From: Brachycybe producta
Lineage: Eukaryota > Arthropoda > Diplopoda > Playtdesmida > Andrognathidae
Direction of reading: 5' to 3'
DNA: 64,000 nucleotides
Assembly: GCA_036925085.1 (NCBI GenBank)
Contig: JAUPFP010000015.1
Coordinates: 3,230,426 to 3,294,425, forward strand
In this document: positions 11,441 through 22,114 of the stretch, in pieces
Position numbering within the stretch: position 1 is the first letter of the stretch
Layout of the letters: each line of letters starts with the position of its first letter
Notes under the pieces: generated by a model
What the model was told of the DNA's origin: nothing
Database searches by the model: none
What the model saw: the letters and a program-made list of their open reading frames with translations, nothing else
Position numbers and translations under genes: made by a program

Positions 11441-12192
11441 CTGTCTTAGGGGAGAGACTGTATCTGTATAGTCGCAAAGACAAGGCCAGATACTAGTGTC
11501 GCTCGACACGGCACAAATGATTCGTTTTTAATTTCCAATTATGTTCATTATATTTCTATACATGTATTTTTAAACGAATGATGACTTTTATGAAATAACA
11601 GCATATCTATAATCCCTACGGTAATTACTAATTACTAATTACAGTTTAAATTTTTCAAATTTTAAGGTATATTTTGGTCAGAAAATTCAACAAGAAAGAT
11701 ACTAAATATACACACAGAAGATAATATAATTTACAATAAAGGGTTTGTCTAGTTTTAGTTTTAGTAACTCATGATATCATAAAGTTGTTGTTCTACTCAT
11801 TTTGAACATTTTATTTTATGCATGTGTTTGCGTATATACTGTAATACGTTTTGTTTAATCATTAGGGAGTGTTACAACAACATTTATTTTACAACAACTA
11901 CATTAAACTTATATCAAATTTGTTAAAAGGTTGGTTTCTGAGTGAGTTTTTCTGATTGTATCAAGTCTAAAGTAGTTGCTGTCAGCTCCAAATATAAACT
12001 CCTACAACTTTTTTTTTCTTAAAACTTCTAGATCATGTAAAGTATTTGTTGTAAATAAAAAAAATTTAGGTCGATAAATACTTTAAAAAGTTTAATTGGC
12101 TACATCGCAAAATTACTTTGAAAAATCTCCACAAAGAGCGCTAGCATCGTCTTTATATTAAGCCCATAGATCCGATGTTAAAGAAAAAACGC

Positions 12193-12803
12193 TAATTTTT
12201 AAAATACACATTGGCGGCAATGTGTGTTTATTTTTTCATAATTAAAGTTGTCCAATTTTGATGGTTCAAAGTGCAATGTGCACCTTAAATACATGTTCAT
12301 CTAGTGATAGAATGACAAAAAATTGGTAAGTGCGGTTCGATTTTTAAAAACTATTTCAAAATCGCGAATTTCTAACTCTTATGTTAAACTCCATTGAATA
12401 CGCCCAAATAAAAAAAAACATTAATGGATGTTTTTCTTATTTGGGCGTACTCATTGGAGTAAATGGTAAAAATACCTAAAAGTACTTTTAAAAAATGTGT
12501 TGGCTTCACTGTGGTTTACTTGAATTTTTTTTTTAAAATTATTTTTAAGCATTTTTATCAACATTTTAATGGATGTTTTTTTTTTCTTACGAGCGCGCGT
12601 ACTCAATGAAGTTTAACATAAGAGTTAGAAATCCGCGATTTTGAAATAGTTTTTAAAAATAAAACCGCACTTACCAATTTTTTGTCATTCTATCACTAGA
12701 TCCGCATATATTTAAGGTGCTCAGTGCAATTTGAAAAATTAAAATTGGACAGCTTTAAATGAAAAATAAACATATTGCCGCCACTGTGTATTTTAAAAAA
12801 AAT
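12193..12803. mobile_element. Large nested inverted repeat (foldback element)
   Basis: The left arm, about 12193-12413, and right arm, about 12588-12803, are reverse complements with roughly 85-90 percent identity. They share long exact blocks such as TAGTGATAGAATGACAAAAA and CTAACTCTTATGTTAAACT. A second palindrome, about 12388-12460, sits at the centre (CATTGAATACGCCC against GGGCGTACTCATTG). A direct repeat of its right half occurs at 12564-12612. It has no coding capacity and lies in intron 2. Confidence 0.85.
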
Positions 12804-12879
12804 GTCCAGAAATTCATTATAAATCTAATAATCTTTAAGGCTTATTTTTTCTTAACTAATGAGACTAGTTAGAGGCTCA

Positions 12880-13160
12880 TATTTAGTGGATGAGTGAGGA
12901 ATTTATCCATCCGTCAGTGACACCTCTCCTGCGCTAGTCCGAGAGTGGGCGCGACTTTTCGACATTTCATGCCGCAATGCGAACTCAAAATCGAGTGGCT
13001 TAACAGAAGATCCGTTAACTTTTAAATGATTCATGCCGTCCACGGTCTGATGATGTGCGACATCGACCGTCGGCAACCCGAGACCTCGAAGGGAGCCTTC
13101 CGAGGTTTTTCGGGGGGGGGGGGGGGGGGTGGGGGGGCAGCCCCATGGGGAATGATAGAA
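12880..13160. other. GC-rich patch with a G-run
   Basis: A locally GC-rich, CpG-containing sequence with 18 consecutive G at 13112-13129, then T, then 7 G. Frames of 60-72 codons cross it on both strands, only because the homopolymer reads open. It is likely a repeat fragment and a potential quadruplex. Confidence 0.7.
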
Positions 13161-14322
13161 CGAACGATCAAGAGATCTGATAGAATTGAGCTTTTAACAC
13201 TACCTCTTTTAAAACACATTTTTAGCCCTTCATGCAGTAACTAGTTTTAATAAATGAATTTCCCACTTAACTTCAGTTGTGACTTTTAAATTAGTTGCTT
13301 TTTCCCTTCCCCCTTGTTAGTTTTTCAAACAATTAATAATTCAATATATAGCATTGCATTTTCAGATTTCCAATTATTGCATTTTTAAAAATTATTTTCT
13401 TATATTGTTTGAATTTCTTTTAGGTTTTTTTTTGGTCAGATCAATATTAAAGACAAATTTAACATGAGGTAAATTATTTTGGGGTAAAAAAAAGTAAAAG
13501 TATTGGCAATATATCGGCCGATTGTTTTTTTTTAATAATCGGCATCGACGTATCTGCAAAATTAATAGTAATTCGGTCAATTACAATTACAAAAAATACT
13601 CCGCAAGCAGCCGGTTGGCTTATGGCAGAAGGATCTTAAGATCAAAGTGCTGCAAGATGCATTGTCAATGTATAACAACTACAACAAAATAAAATAACCT
13701 TTATTGCAAATATCTGTATAAAAAAATATAAATGCAGTCAGGACGCGAGGAATAAAAGAAGTAATTATCTTTTTAAAAAGGTACATAACTGATGCAACCA
13801 CCCTGTAGATGCTGTCATTGCTTTTCTTTTAAAAAAAAGTGAACTGGAGGAGAGAGTGATTATAAAAATGGCTGTTTGAGTCAAGAAGATTTTTTGGTTG
13901 TCAGTCGTTCATGAAAATTCATTAGACGCCGAGGTTTTTTTTTTTTCATTCTTTCTATTTATAAAAGTTGTGATGATATAATAACTGAAGACAAAATGAC
14001 AACATTCACTTGTCACCTTTTTATGTTTGTCGTAATATGCTTGTATATATTATATACGCCTGCCTATATATTAATGTTTGAAGTTATCATTTTGTGATTT
14101 TCTGATGATTTTGGGAAATGAGGATTGGATTGGATATTTGGATAGATATGGGATGGGAGGGAGGGAAGGGGTATATGGATTATTATTATATGTATGAGTG
14201 CATGTCTTGTCTACTTTATAAGATTTTTTTTCTATTCAAAAAGATAAAAGATATTTTTCTTAAATTTTTATTTTTTTTTTTGGAAAAAAATGTACAAGAA
14301 GTGAGTGAGACCTGTATCTTAC

Positions 14323-14411
14323 CTCCATAATTTGGTCTGATCCTTTTATCGTATCCTCGTAAAAGTGAATCTAAAATGGCTGTTATATTCAGATCGTTCA
14401 TATTTCCTTGC
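14323..14411 (-). CDS. Rdl: RDL-like GABA receptor, exon 2 (extracellular N-terminus)
   Basis: An 89-nt exon encoding the start of the mature extracellular domain of a GABA-gated chloride channel subunit. On the minus strand the acceptor is a T-rich tract ending GGTTATAG and the donor is GTAAGATAC. Reading from the completing G of the first codon, it encodes [20 protein letters not shown] and then DKRIRPNYG, with one base left over (phase 1). This matches the RDL hallmark of an N-linked sequon (NIS/NIT) followed by AILDS, and then YDKRVRPNYGG. NIT is visible at about residues 36-38 if exon 1 is correct. The leftover G joins GT at the start of either downstream alternative exon to restore the second Gly of NYGG. 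Neighbours are intron 1 (5315 bp if exon 1 is correct) and intron 2 (10573 bp to the nearer exon 3 version). Confidence in the family is high because motif, phase and both splice sites agree. Confidence 0.92.
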
Positions 14412-14617
14412 CTATAACCAAAAAAAAAATAAATAAAATCATATTCAGTTATCATTTAATAGAGTCGAACAAATTATTCGAAACCAAAAAAAAAATGGAA
14501 TAGAAACATATTTTCTATATAAAATGGGATCAATTTTTTTAGTTTTCTCATGAAAACGTTAAATGATGTGTGCAAAACAATGGATGGTATTCAGAGAAAA
14601 AGCTATTATGTAGAGCA

Positions 14618-15023
14618 GTTTTTTTTTTCTTCCCAATTTCATTTGACTAAGGACCCCTTTTTAATCTTTAAAATATTACGGGAACCCGCAATAGTATTTT
14701 TTTTTAAATAATCCCGTATACGAAGTGAGAAAAATGTCAGAAAAAAAGTAGATACAAGAATAAAAATAATAGGCACATAATCTTAATAATTAAAAATGAT
14801 AATTTTAGGGTATCTGATTCACTTTTAATTTATAATATTAAAAAAAATTATAAAAATGATAACACATTTTATGTCTTAATTTAATTTTAATTAAAATTAT
14901 TTTAAGAAACTATTAGAATTATACATTTTTACAGTGTGAAATTTAATAATTTTTTTTTAATTTTCAGTCGGTGGGAACCTCTTACTTTCCCTTCACGGAA
15001 CACCATTTGGGAAACATTGGTAT
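14618..15023. mobile_element. hAT-like non-autonomous element
   Basis: The left part has TTTGACTAAGGACCCCTTTT and GGGAACCC. The right part has GTCGGTGGGAACCTCTTACT and ends near CACCATTTGGGAAACATTGG. The TTTGGGAA.CA.TG terminus resembles hAT ends (CAGTGTTTCCCAAA). The left end is approximate. Confidence 0.5.
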
Positions 15024-15030
15024 TGAGCAT

Positions 15031-15200
15031 TGGTTTCCAAAGGGTGTGGCGGTGGTATTACTAAGTGTGCAATGAGTTTTGCTAGGTTGTTTGTGCCTCG
15101 ATCGAAATTTTGGATGTTATATTGAATGTTTTAATTTTATTTAATATTTTCAAATAAATTTTAACTTTTATTAGAAAAAAAATCTATATTTTAAGAAAAC
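15031..15200. mobile_element. hAT-like element end, same family as 39659-39895
   Basis: CATTGGTTTCCAAAGGGTGT, then TTTTGGATGTTATATTGAAT and TTTTCAAATAAATTTTAACT, parallels the 39.66-kb element block by block. Confidence 0.55.
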
Positions 15201-15344
15201 TGTCCTATTATGCTGAGACCACACTAACATCTAATGCCGTTAATTGTCGCGTTGTTTGACATTAAACACAGGTGTAACCACGACTTAACGCGCTAATTTA
15301 GTATTGTCACAATTTGATATGTTTGATGAGGTCCTAATCATAAC

Positions 15345-15433
15345 ATTGATTAAATTTATTTTTAACATTACTAAGTTAAAGCTTTTTTTTTAAAGCTTTA
15401 ACTTAGTACTGTTTAGAAATAAATTTAATCAAT
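15345..15433. repeat. Near-perfect palindrome with a 5-nt loop
   Basis: The arms 15345-15386 and 15392-15433 are reverse complements with few mismatches. ACTAAGTTAAAGCTTT pairs with AAAGCTTTAACTTAGT, and ATTGATTAAATTTATTT pairs with the outer arm. The loop is a T-run. Confidence 0.85.
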
Positions 15434-16660
15434 AAGCCCATCAAGTCACTTTTTATTTTAGAGCTAGATTGCACCTGGTTATTTTCAATTTGAGAGTTTT
15501 ATTTTAAAATGTCTATCGGACTTTGTCCACATACTGTCAAGTTTAAGCTATTACTTTCTCTCTTTTTTCTCTCTCTCTCTCGAATCTCGAGGGGTCAACT
15601 TCGATAATGTACTACTAAATGGGGTTTACTGAAACGTTTCGATCTGATCACAGATGAAAATTGAAAATGTGTTTTGGTGCAAGTCACGCTTGCAAAGAAA
15701 AACTGTTGACGTCAGCCATTTTTATATTATGCTATATACAGAATTTATCTCTCAGTTGTCCTTTTTTGTTGTTGTTTCGAGTGGATAGACAAATGGTTTC
15801 ATCTATTGGAAATTTAGAAATTGCACATTTGAAGTGTGGATGTGGTTTTTTTTTATGAAGCAGCAACAGCAGCAACAATATAAAAAAAATCCAAATAATG
15901 GTTGCAAGTTTGTGCAAATTTGAATAGTCTTTGTATCATTCTTTACTACATTTTAGGTGAATAGAATTTGGTTTTATTGTTGAAAAAAACCCATCTTATT
16001 TGTATTCACTCAGGAAAGAATCTACCTAATGGGTTTTCTTGTTGTTGTTGTTTTTTTCTCTACAAGATTGCTGTTGCTGCTGTTCGAATTATTATTATAT
16101 TATTAAATCTTGCTGTGAATTTCCTTTATACTAATAGAGAAAGAAGAGGATTTTGTTTTACTATCTGGAGCTTACAATGATGGCGGCGGTGGTGATAATA
16201 ATACTTAAACCCATTTTTCTCTCTTGTCTTTGAGTGCCAATGGGCAAATAACAAATTATGTTTATTGGCAAAACAATATATGTATATGTTTTTCTTCTTC
16301 TTCTTCTGATTAATTGAAGTGATCTCTAGATATTCGTTTTGGAATACTTTTTTTTTCTAGACTAATTTACGTTTATGTATTATTTTAACATAGAAACAAA
16401 ATATAAATATGTTCTTTATGAACATATAGTAATTAAAAGAGTAAATCATTTTAGACGTAAAGATTAAGTTTGTTGTTGTTGTTGTTGTTGTTTCAATGTG
16501 AAATGTTTTCAGGGTTTTTATTTTTCATACAAAAAAATATTATTATAGGCCTACTTACTAATTGGTTTACTCATTTGAGCTACGAAAACAGCCCAAAAGG
16601 GTTTAACCAATTAGTAATCCTTTTGAATTCGTAAATCATTTCTGTGTATTACATTTTAAG

Positions 16661-16706
16661 TTATTATCTTTATAATAATTAAAAAATTATAAAGATAATA
16701 TCTTAA
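16661..16706. repeat. AT-rich hairpin
   Basis: TTATCTTTATAAT and ATTATAAAGATAA face each other across about nine bases. Confidence 0.8.
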
Positions 16707-18336
16707 AATTTAATATTTTTTTTTCTCAATTAAACAATCATTTTTTTTTAGAACTGATGTTTTCTGTTTTAATTAGTTAGAACTGAAACTCTTTAAACCC
16801 ATTAGGGACACTTTTGTTTGAAAGATACAGAATTAGAAAAAAGAAGTTTAGACCAAAACTACTGAACATTATTGTAGAAAAATTGCCATTCACATTCCAC
16901 TCTTTTCCTGCTGTTTTCAATCCGGAGACAGTTTAAATTAGTTGTTTCAGTAATACTGATAAAATGTCTTTTCCCAATAGTCGAGAGAGAGAGAGAGAGA
17001 GAATTTTACATTGAAAAACACTTCAAGCTGTGAAAAGGTGTATTCAATTTCCTCTCTTTATTTTTAGACGAACATTTTGTTTGGTTCCTTTTAGACTTTA
17101 GATGCAATTTTTTTTGTAGCTTTGGCATCATTTGTTTCTGCAAAAGTTTCATTAATTTGTCTGTTGGTTTTTTTTTTTCTTCTTCTCGTCAATTGTTACT
17201 TGTGCTCATCTGTCTACTCTTTCGAATGCTTTTGTAAAGTCCATTTCTCTCTAGAAAGTGTAAAGTAAGAAATTTTGCCTTTTATGTCGGTAATAATCTA
17301 GCATTGGCGCTTCGCCCCTTCCTTTACCTTTAATATTTTTTTTTCCAGTGGCGAGCGAAGCGAACCACAAAACATTAGCAACATTTTTTCATTTTACAAA
17401 TTTAAGCAGCCATAAACGAGAGGTCGGAGAGGCTGTTAAGAGTCACCTAATTTTGAGAACTTCTCGAATATGCATATTGGGCTTTTTACTTTTAGGAGAG
17501 GCTCCAGAGGCTATACAGTTTCGAGAAGCTACCAGGGGCCTTCCAGCTTAGAGTGATTCGCAGTTTCGCAGAACATCTCGGCACCTTTACAATTTCAAGA
17601 GGCTTCTCCTGTCTTGTTTACGCATACCATTTGTTTTTAATTTTCAACTAATATATACTGCAGTGCAATTTGTGTACACTTTTGTTTTATTATGTTATTA
17701 ACAACTAGCTTAAAATGATTACAAAAGTGTAGGTGTTAGTTTTCCAAATACATAATTCTTAAACAAAAAACGCGACAGTGTTAAAAGTGACTGTTTGGCA
17801 CACCGATTCAGTTGGCATTTGCCAAACGGGTCAGTATGTGCCAGGTTTACACAAATGTTAACGGAATGAAATTCAACATTTGTTTGTACATGCAATTTTT
17901 TTTGTAGCTTTAGTAGCACATTATTATATCAGGTAAAAATTATTAGACTTTGAAGAATCTTTTTGCCTTCATGTCCAGTTACTCAATTTTTTTTAGGAAA
18001 TACAAAAAAAAAATGAATCCTTCTATTTATTTAAAGAGACAGAAAACTTGAATTTGGAGTGGCTTTTACAATGGGATAATATTCATGTTCTATTTTGTTA
18101 TAAATAAAATATTACAGATATCGATTCAGCTGTGAAAGCTGATTACAAAAACTGCAATAAAATAGGTTAAGTCAAATATGGACGTGTGACGTTTTGAAAA
18201 AAAAAAATAAGCTCTTCATTTCTGGTCTTAGTTTAATTTCTGATAAATAAATTAGAAGCCAAAATTAATCAGAAAAATAACTCTGTGCACTAATTACATA
18301 AACTGTTAAAAAGGTTTATGGAGAACTCTGGTTATT

Positions 18337-18740
18337 GTTTAGCTTAAAGTGGTTTTAAAGTGTAAACATGGGGTTTCAAACAATAATTATTCTGTCATTC
18401 GGATTATAGGATACAAAACGAAGAGCTGTACCCTTTCTAGTTTCTAAAACACTTTCTAGTTTCTATTAATTTTGCTCCTAAAAGACAGAATAATAAACCA
18501 TCTTAAAAGGTGGATTTAAAGTGTAAACGTTCCCTGAAACGCTGGTTATTTATTGTCTTTTGAGAACAAAATTAAGAAAAACTTCAAACGTATTTTATAA
18601 ACTAGAAGGGTGACTGAATCACTTAAGGCTTATTTTCATGTGGATATCTTTTGAAAATCAGCTATTTTATGTTAATTTGATAATGACCAAACTTAAAGCT
18701 ATCAACATAAAAATCAGCTGTTCATAAACCACCTTAAGAT
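18337..18740. repeat. Dispersed palindromic repeat family
   Basis: It carries CTTAAAGTGGTTTTAAAGTG, CTTTCTAGTTTCTAAAACAC and ATAAACTAGAAGGGTGACTG. The same modules recur at 29345-29400, 30518-30620, 31270-31690 and 56040-56376. The ends CTTAAGGTGGTTTTAAAGTG and CACTTTAAAACTACCTTAAG are reverse complements, so the family has TIRs. Confidence 0.6.
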
Positions 18741-19726
18741 AATTTTTAAACATATTAGTTATATCTGCCTCTTTGTAAGAAAAAGCTTGTGACGTCATTA
18801 TGATTGACATAAAATTTAAGATTTTGATTTTAGTTTGATAGTAAAGAGGTGATATCAAACGTGTTTTCAATGGCTTAAACAAAAGGGTTTTTGAAATATT
18901 TTTTTCTTATTACCAGCTTCTTTTATCAGACAAAATGACACCATTCTAAATTTTTCTTCAATCCCTATGACGTCACAAGCTTCTCCTTACGATGAGGCAA
19001 GCTATAATAATTCTTAACATTGTTTTTTTAGATTGAATTAATTGGTGTTAATCATGTCTAATGGGTGAAAAACACGTCTAATGTTTATTATATTGTCAAA
19101 CACTAGTATAAAGGCATGTGGAGGTGTGTTTGTGACATTGTGTATTGAATATATGAAATGTGGGAGGCGTTGTTTCTGTTTTTTTTTTCTCTTTGATTAC
19201 ACGACATGTCACAGTCATATGTTATTACATTTTGAAATTGATATTTTTTTTAGGATTTTTTAATAGAAAAGAAGAAGAAAGAAGAAAAAAACACCCTTTA
19301 ACTCACTTTTCGGCCACAACGTCATCTTTGGTGGCACAAAACAGAATAAAAATCAATTGCAATGAAATAGCTTGTACTGTAGCTTTTCCCATTGTCTTCC
19401 TTCTGTTGTATTTTTTGTTGTTGTTGTGAAAATCTTATTTGTAAGGGCAAGATTTGCAGCAGACAGGAGGGGGGGGAAAAAAGAATTTTTCAGAGAATTT
19501 ATTTGTGGCACTTTTTTGTATTCCTTCCTATTTTTTTTTGAATGCCGAAGATGTTGATGTTGATGATGATGATAATCTATAAAAACAGTCACTATTGATT
19601 CCAATATATGCGGAAGTAGGTATGATGATACTTTTTACTTGAACCCCCCCAAAAAAACAATCAATTGATGTTAAAAGTTGATGAATTCTTTGAAGAGGTT
19701 AGAATAGTGTGAGAGAGGTCACTCAC

Positions 19727-19812
19727 CAACAAATCAACAAAAAAGAGCCAACAATGTTAACTATTGAATATGTAGGAGTTGTAGTGCGGTAGTAGTAGTT
19801 GTAGTAGTACAT
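19727..19812 (-). CDS. Rdl: RDL-like GABA receptor, candidate coding exon 1 (start codon and signal peptide)
   Basis: Candidate first coding exon of the RDL-like subunit. The ATG occupies 19812-19810 and has A at -3. An in-frame TGA lies 43 codons upstream (19941-19939) with no other in-frame ATG between, which supports this start. The 28 complete codons begin with a Tyr-rich stretch (MYYYNYYYRTTT), followed by a hydrophobic run (IVNIVGSFLLIC) that looks like a secretion signal. The exon stops at TTG before a strong donor, GTGAGT (19726-19721). It ends in phase 2 (TG), and exon 2 begins with the completing G, giving Trp29 and then QGNMND. Known RDL proteins also have a signal peptide encoded upstream of the NIS/NIT-AILD motif. 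The peptide itself is not conserved in sequence, so the support is position, strand, phase and hydrophobicity. It could be coincidental; the true exon 1 might lie farther right. Confidence 0.5.
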
Positions 19813-20830
19813 GTTGTAGTAAGGTGTTGATGTACTAGCAGGAGCATCATCTTGATGAAATATACATGGACACAATTTGAAGACCAGCAGTAGTTGTTGT
19901 CTGACAGATTGGAGACAAGGGATTTGGATTTCATGAGGTCAATTTGACAGACAAAAAGAGGATTTTTTGGGTTTTTGTTGTTGAAGGTTAGAGTTGAAAC
20001 TGCATGTTACTTGTAATTGAAATCTGTTTCCAAATGTAGGAAAAGATTTGGATTTCATGGTTGTTTTCATTGATAAAGACATAGCCCTATGGATAAAAGG
20101 AATGGGATTTTTTGGTTTAAGAGACAACAGCATCTAAGTGGTGTCCAGGTCCACCTTATAGTATGGAACGAAAATTCGGCATGTCCATGATGGCTTGACT
20201 TTTGATCACAGTAAACTCTAGTGACCACTTCCGTGGTTGCAGCTTCCAGTGTGAAATAACACAAATCTCAATTATGGTTGGTTTTGTTGTTAGAGATGCT
20301 GTTTTTTTTAAGCAATTAAGATATGCTGGTTTTTTCCTTGATAAGAACTAGGTTTAAGGTTTTTTTTTCTCATCTGGAACAGTATCTATTATAATAGTAG
20401 GCTTGAAGTGGCCGCCCAGCACGTGTTTTTGGATACATCTGTTTAGATTTGAAGAGAGTGTGGCACGAAAATAATAAAAAAAACCAAGCAGCAGCAGTTA
20501 ACCCTTTTTTTTTTCTCTCTATCAGAATATAATTTTTGTTGTTGTTCTGATTTTTCTACATCTACTTTAACACCGACTGTGGTCCCTATACGGCATCCGA
20601 ATAAAAGATCGTGGTTGCAATCCTCGTCTTGTTTGCTTTTGCTTGTGAACAGTAGTTATTTCTACTGATGATGTTGATGTGATGAGTTTGGATTGGTATG
20701 GAATGGTGGTTGGTAAGCAAAGGAAGAAGAAGAAAGAGAAGATGAAGAGCGCACTGCAGCAATAAGCTGCGTACTGCGGTGGCGCCTTCGTGTAGGTTGG
20801 CAAGTCGGGCGCCAATAAGTATATTGAGCG
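19727..20830 (-). promoter_or_regulatory. Probable 5' leader of the RDL-like gene with upstream ORFs
   Basis: This 1.1-kb stretch is less AT-rich than its surroundings. On the minus strand it has a transcript-leader-like character: CAACAA and ACTACT runs and few poly-T tracts. It carries several short ATG-initiated frames upstream of the candidate RDL start: 82 codons at 20815-20567, 65 codons at 20264-20067 and 64 codons at 20133-19939. None resembles a known protein, so I treat them as possible upstream ORFs rather than genes. A possible 3' splice site (TCCAATCTGTCAG) precedes position 19900, so the leader may itself be spliced. The most GC-rich part, 20570-20830, would be the natural place for the transcription start. 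No convincing TATA box or initiator was seen. Confidence 0.35.
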
Positions 20831-21786
20831 GACTATTGCTACTCTTTTCTATTGCCGTGCTTGTTACTAGGCATCTAAAGCGCTTTTCTAGAGGTTTTTT
20901 TTTTCAATATAGAAAATGCTATATTGCAAGTTGTGCGAAATACTGGTTTGGTTGAACATAGGTGCTTTTTGGCTGAAGGCTATAGTCATCGATCCATTTC
21001 TAGCTTTTTTTTCTTCTTCTCCTCATAAGTCTGCTTGTTTTGAGCATTGCATACATGAACATCAACAGAATTCCGTTTTTTTTGTACACGTCGTTATCAT
21101 CATGGCTTAGGATTTTGAAAATTTTAGACACAAATACATTTTTAAAGAATAATTCTAAAAATTTTATAATACTTTTATAAATATATGATTCGTTTTTCTT
21201 TTAGATTCTTAATTTTTTTTTAAATGATGCACACTTCATAGTTTAATTAACCTGCAGTGATATAGGGGACCTTATTGATTTTTGCATATCTCTGTACTGA
21301 CCTAAATTTATAATACATGTTTTTTTCAATGGGAAATATTAGAGACCTACATCTACCTAAATCTCATGGGATGAGCTGCGTCTGAACTAACAATTTTATG
21401 AAAAAAAGCTCATGGGTTTTTGTAGCCCTCATGGGTCTGGTTGATTTTGCGGACTTTATAGTTATGGTGTTTTTCATGGACCGCATGGGCTTGGTGAGCT
21501 TCATAGGTTTATTGGGATGGGCTCTCTAGAAAGGTTTTGTGACCTGCACTGGGCTTCAATTTTTTTTACATAATGTAGGTTTCTAGTTAAATCTAATCTT
21601 TATAAAATTAAATTAATAATTTCATACAATTTCAGCTTAAAATAAATTGAAATTTTACAACACGATCCACAGTCTAGAAAGAAACAATGGTAGATTTTAA
21701 ATAACACAGATGTATGTGCTGTTGCAAAAGTGAAATATGTTTGTGTTTTTCTATCAGTAGACAAGGGAACATTTAATCATCAGTAG
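20831..21786. other. Sequence upstream of the RDL-like leader
   Basis: AT-rich with no gene seen. The part at 21340-21540 has recurring CATGGG and CCATG motifs and may be an old repeat. Confidence 0.4.
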
Positions 21787-22114
21787 GACTTGGGTTTTTA
21801 ATGCAATATCAAGCAAATGTTTCTCAATCTGTGACCCAATGGCCAATTGTGATGCAACAATCCCAGTTGAGATCTACAATTATATTTTTTTTAAATCAAA
21901 AACACTGGTTAGGTGCCATAACTCTAGTTAACAACTAATAGTAACCAAACGTCTAGCCTCTATCTAGCCTTTTTGATTAGAAAAAGCATAATTGCAGTTG
22001 CTCCTAATGATGGTGATGATGATGATGATGATGATGATTAATTATTTCACAATTGGCACTTGGTTCATAACTTGAGAAACATTTGCTTTGATATTGCATA
22101 AAAATCCAAGGCCA
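21787..22114. mobile_element. hAT-like MITE, CAGGGCTCGG family, diverged copy
   Basis: The left half has ATGCAATATCAAGCAAATGT, and the right half has the inverted GAAACATTTGCTTTGATATT. It shares arms and the AAAACACTGGTTAGG interior with the copies at 27983, 41452 and 57036. A (GAT)n tract sits at 22008-22036. No target duplication was seen. Confidence 0.75.

Larger units (their letters stand above)
3750..14322 (-). other. RDL-like gene, intron 2
   Basis: A 10.6-kb intron between exon 2 and the nearer alternative exon 3. It contains a dispersed repeat at 5583-6400, a low-copy GC-richer patch at 7600-7870, a foldback at 8529-8747, short (GT)n and (TA)n tracts, CRE-like TGACGTCA sites near 10145 and 10925, a large inverted repeat at 12193-12803, and a G-run at 13112-13137. 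The stretches 3750-5580, 6420-7590 and 8760-11050 are ordinary AT-rich sequence in which I see no gene. Confidence 0.8.
14412..19726 (-). other. RDL-like gene, presumed intron 1
   Basis: A 5.3-kb presumed intron between candidate exon 1 and exon 2. It holds hAT-like end remnants at 14618-15023 and 15031-15200, a near-perfect palindrome at 15345-15433, a small hairpin at 16661-16706, GTT and GTTGTT runs near 16470-16490, a (GA) tract at 16982-17002, a GC-richer repeat-like patch at 17345-17600 and the repeat at 18337-18740. Many runs of 8-10 T occur. No further exon was recognised. Confidence 0.55.

Noticed and set aside
13026..13244. Gly-rich (plus) and Pro-rich (minus) frames
   Set aside because: They come from the 18-G homopolymer. 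There is no splice or homology support.
20567..20815. 82-codon minus frame with a hydrophobic stretch, considered as RDL exon 1
   Set aside because: It ends in a stop codon, no donor in a phase fitting exon 2 was found, and a better-phased candidate lies downstream at 19812-19727. Kept only as a possible upstream ORF.
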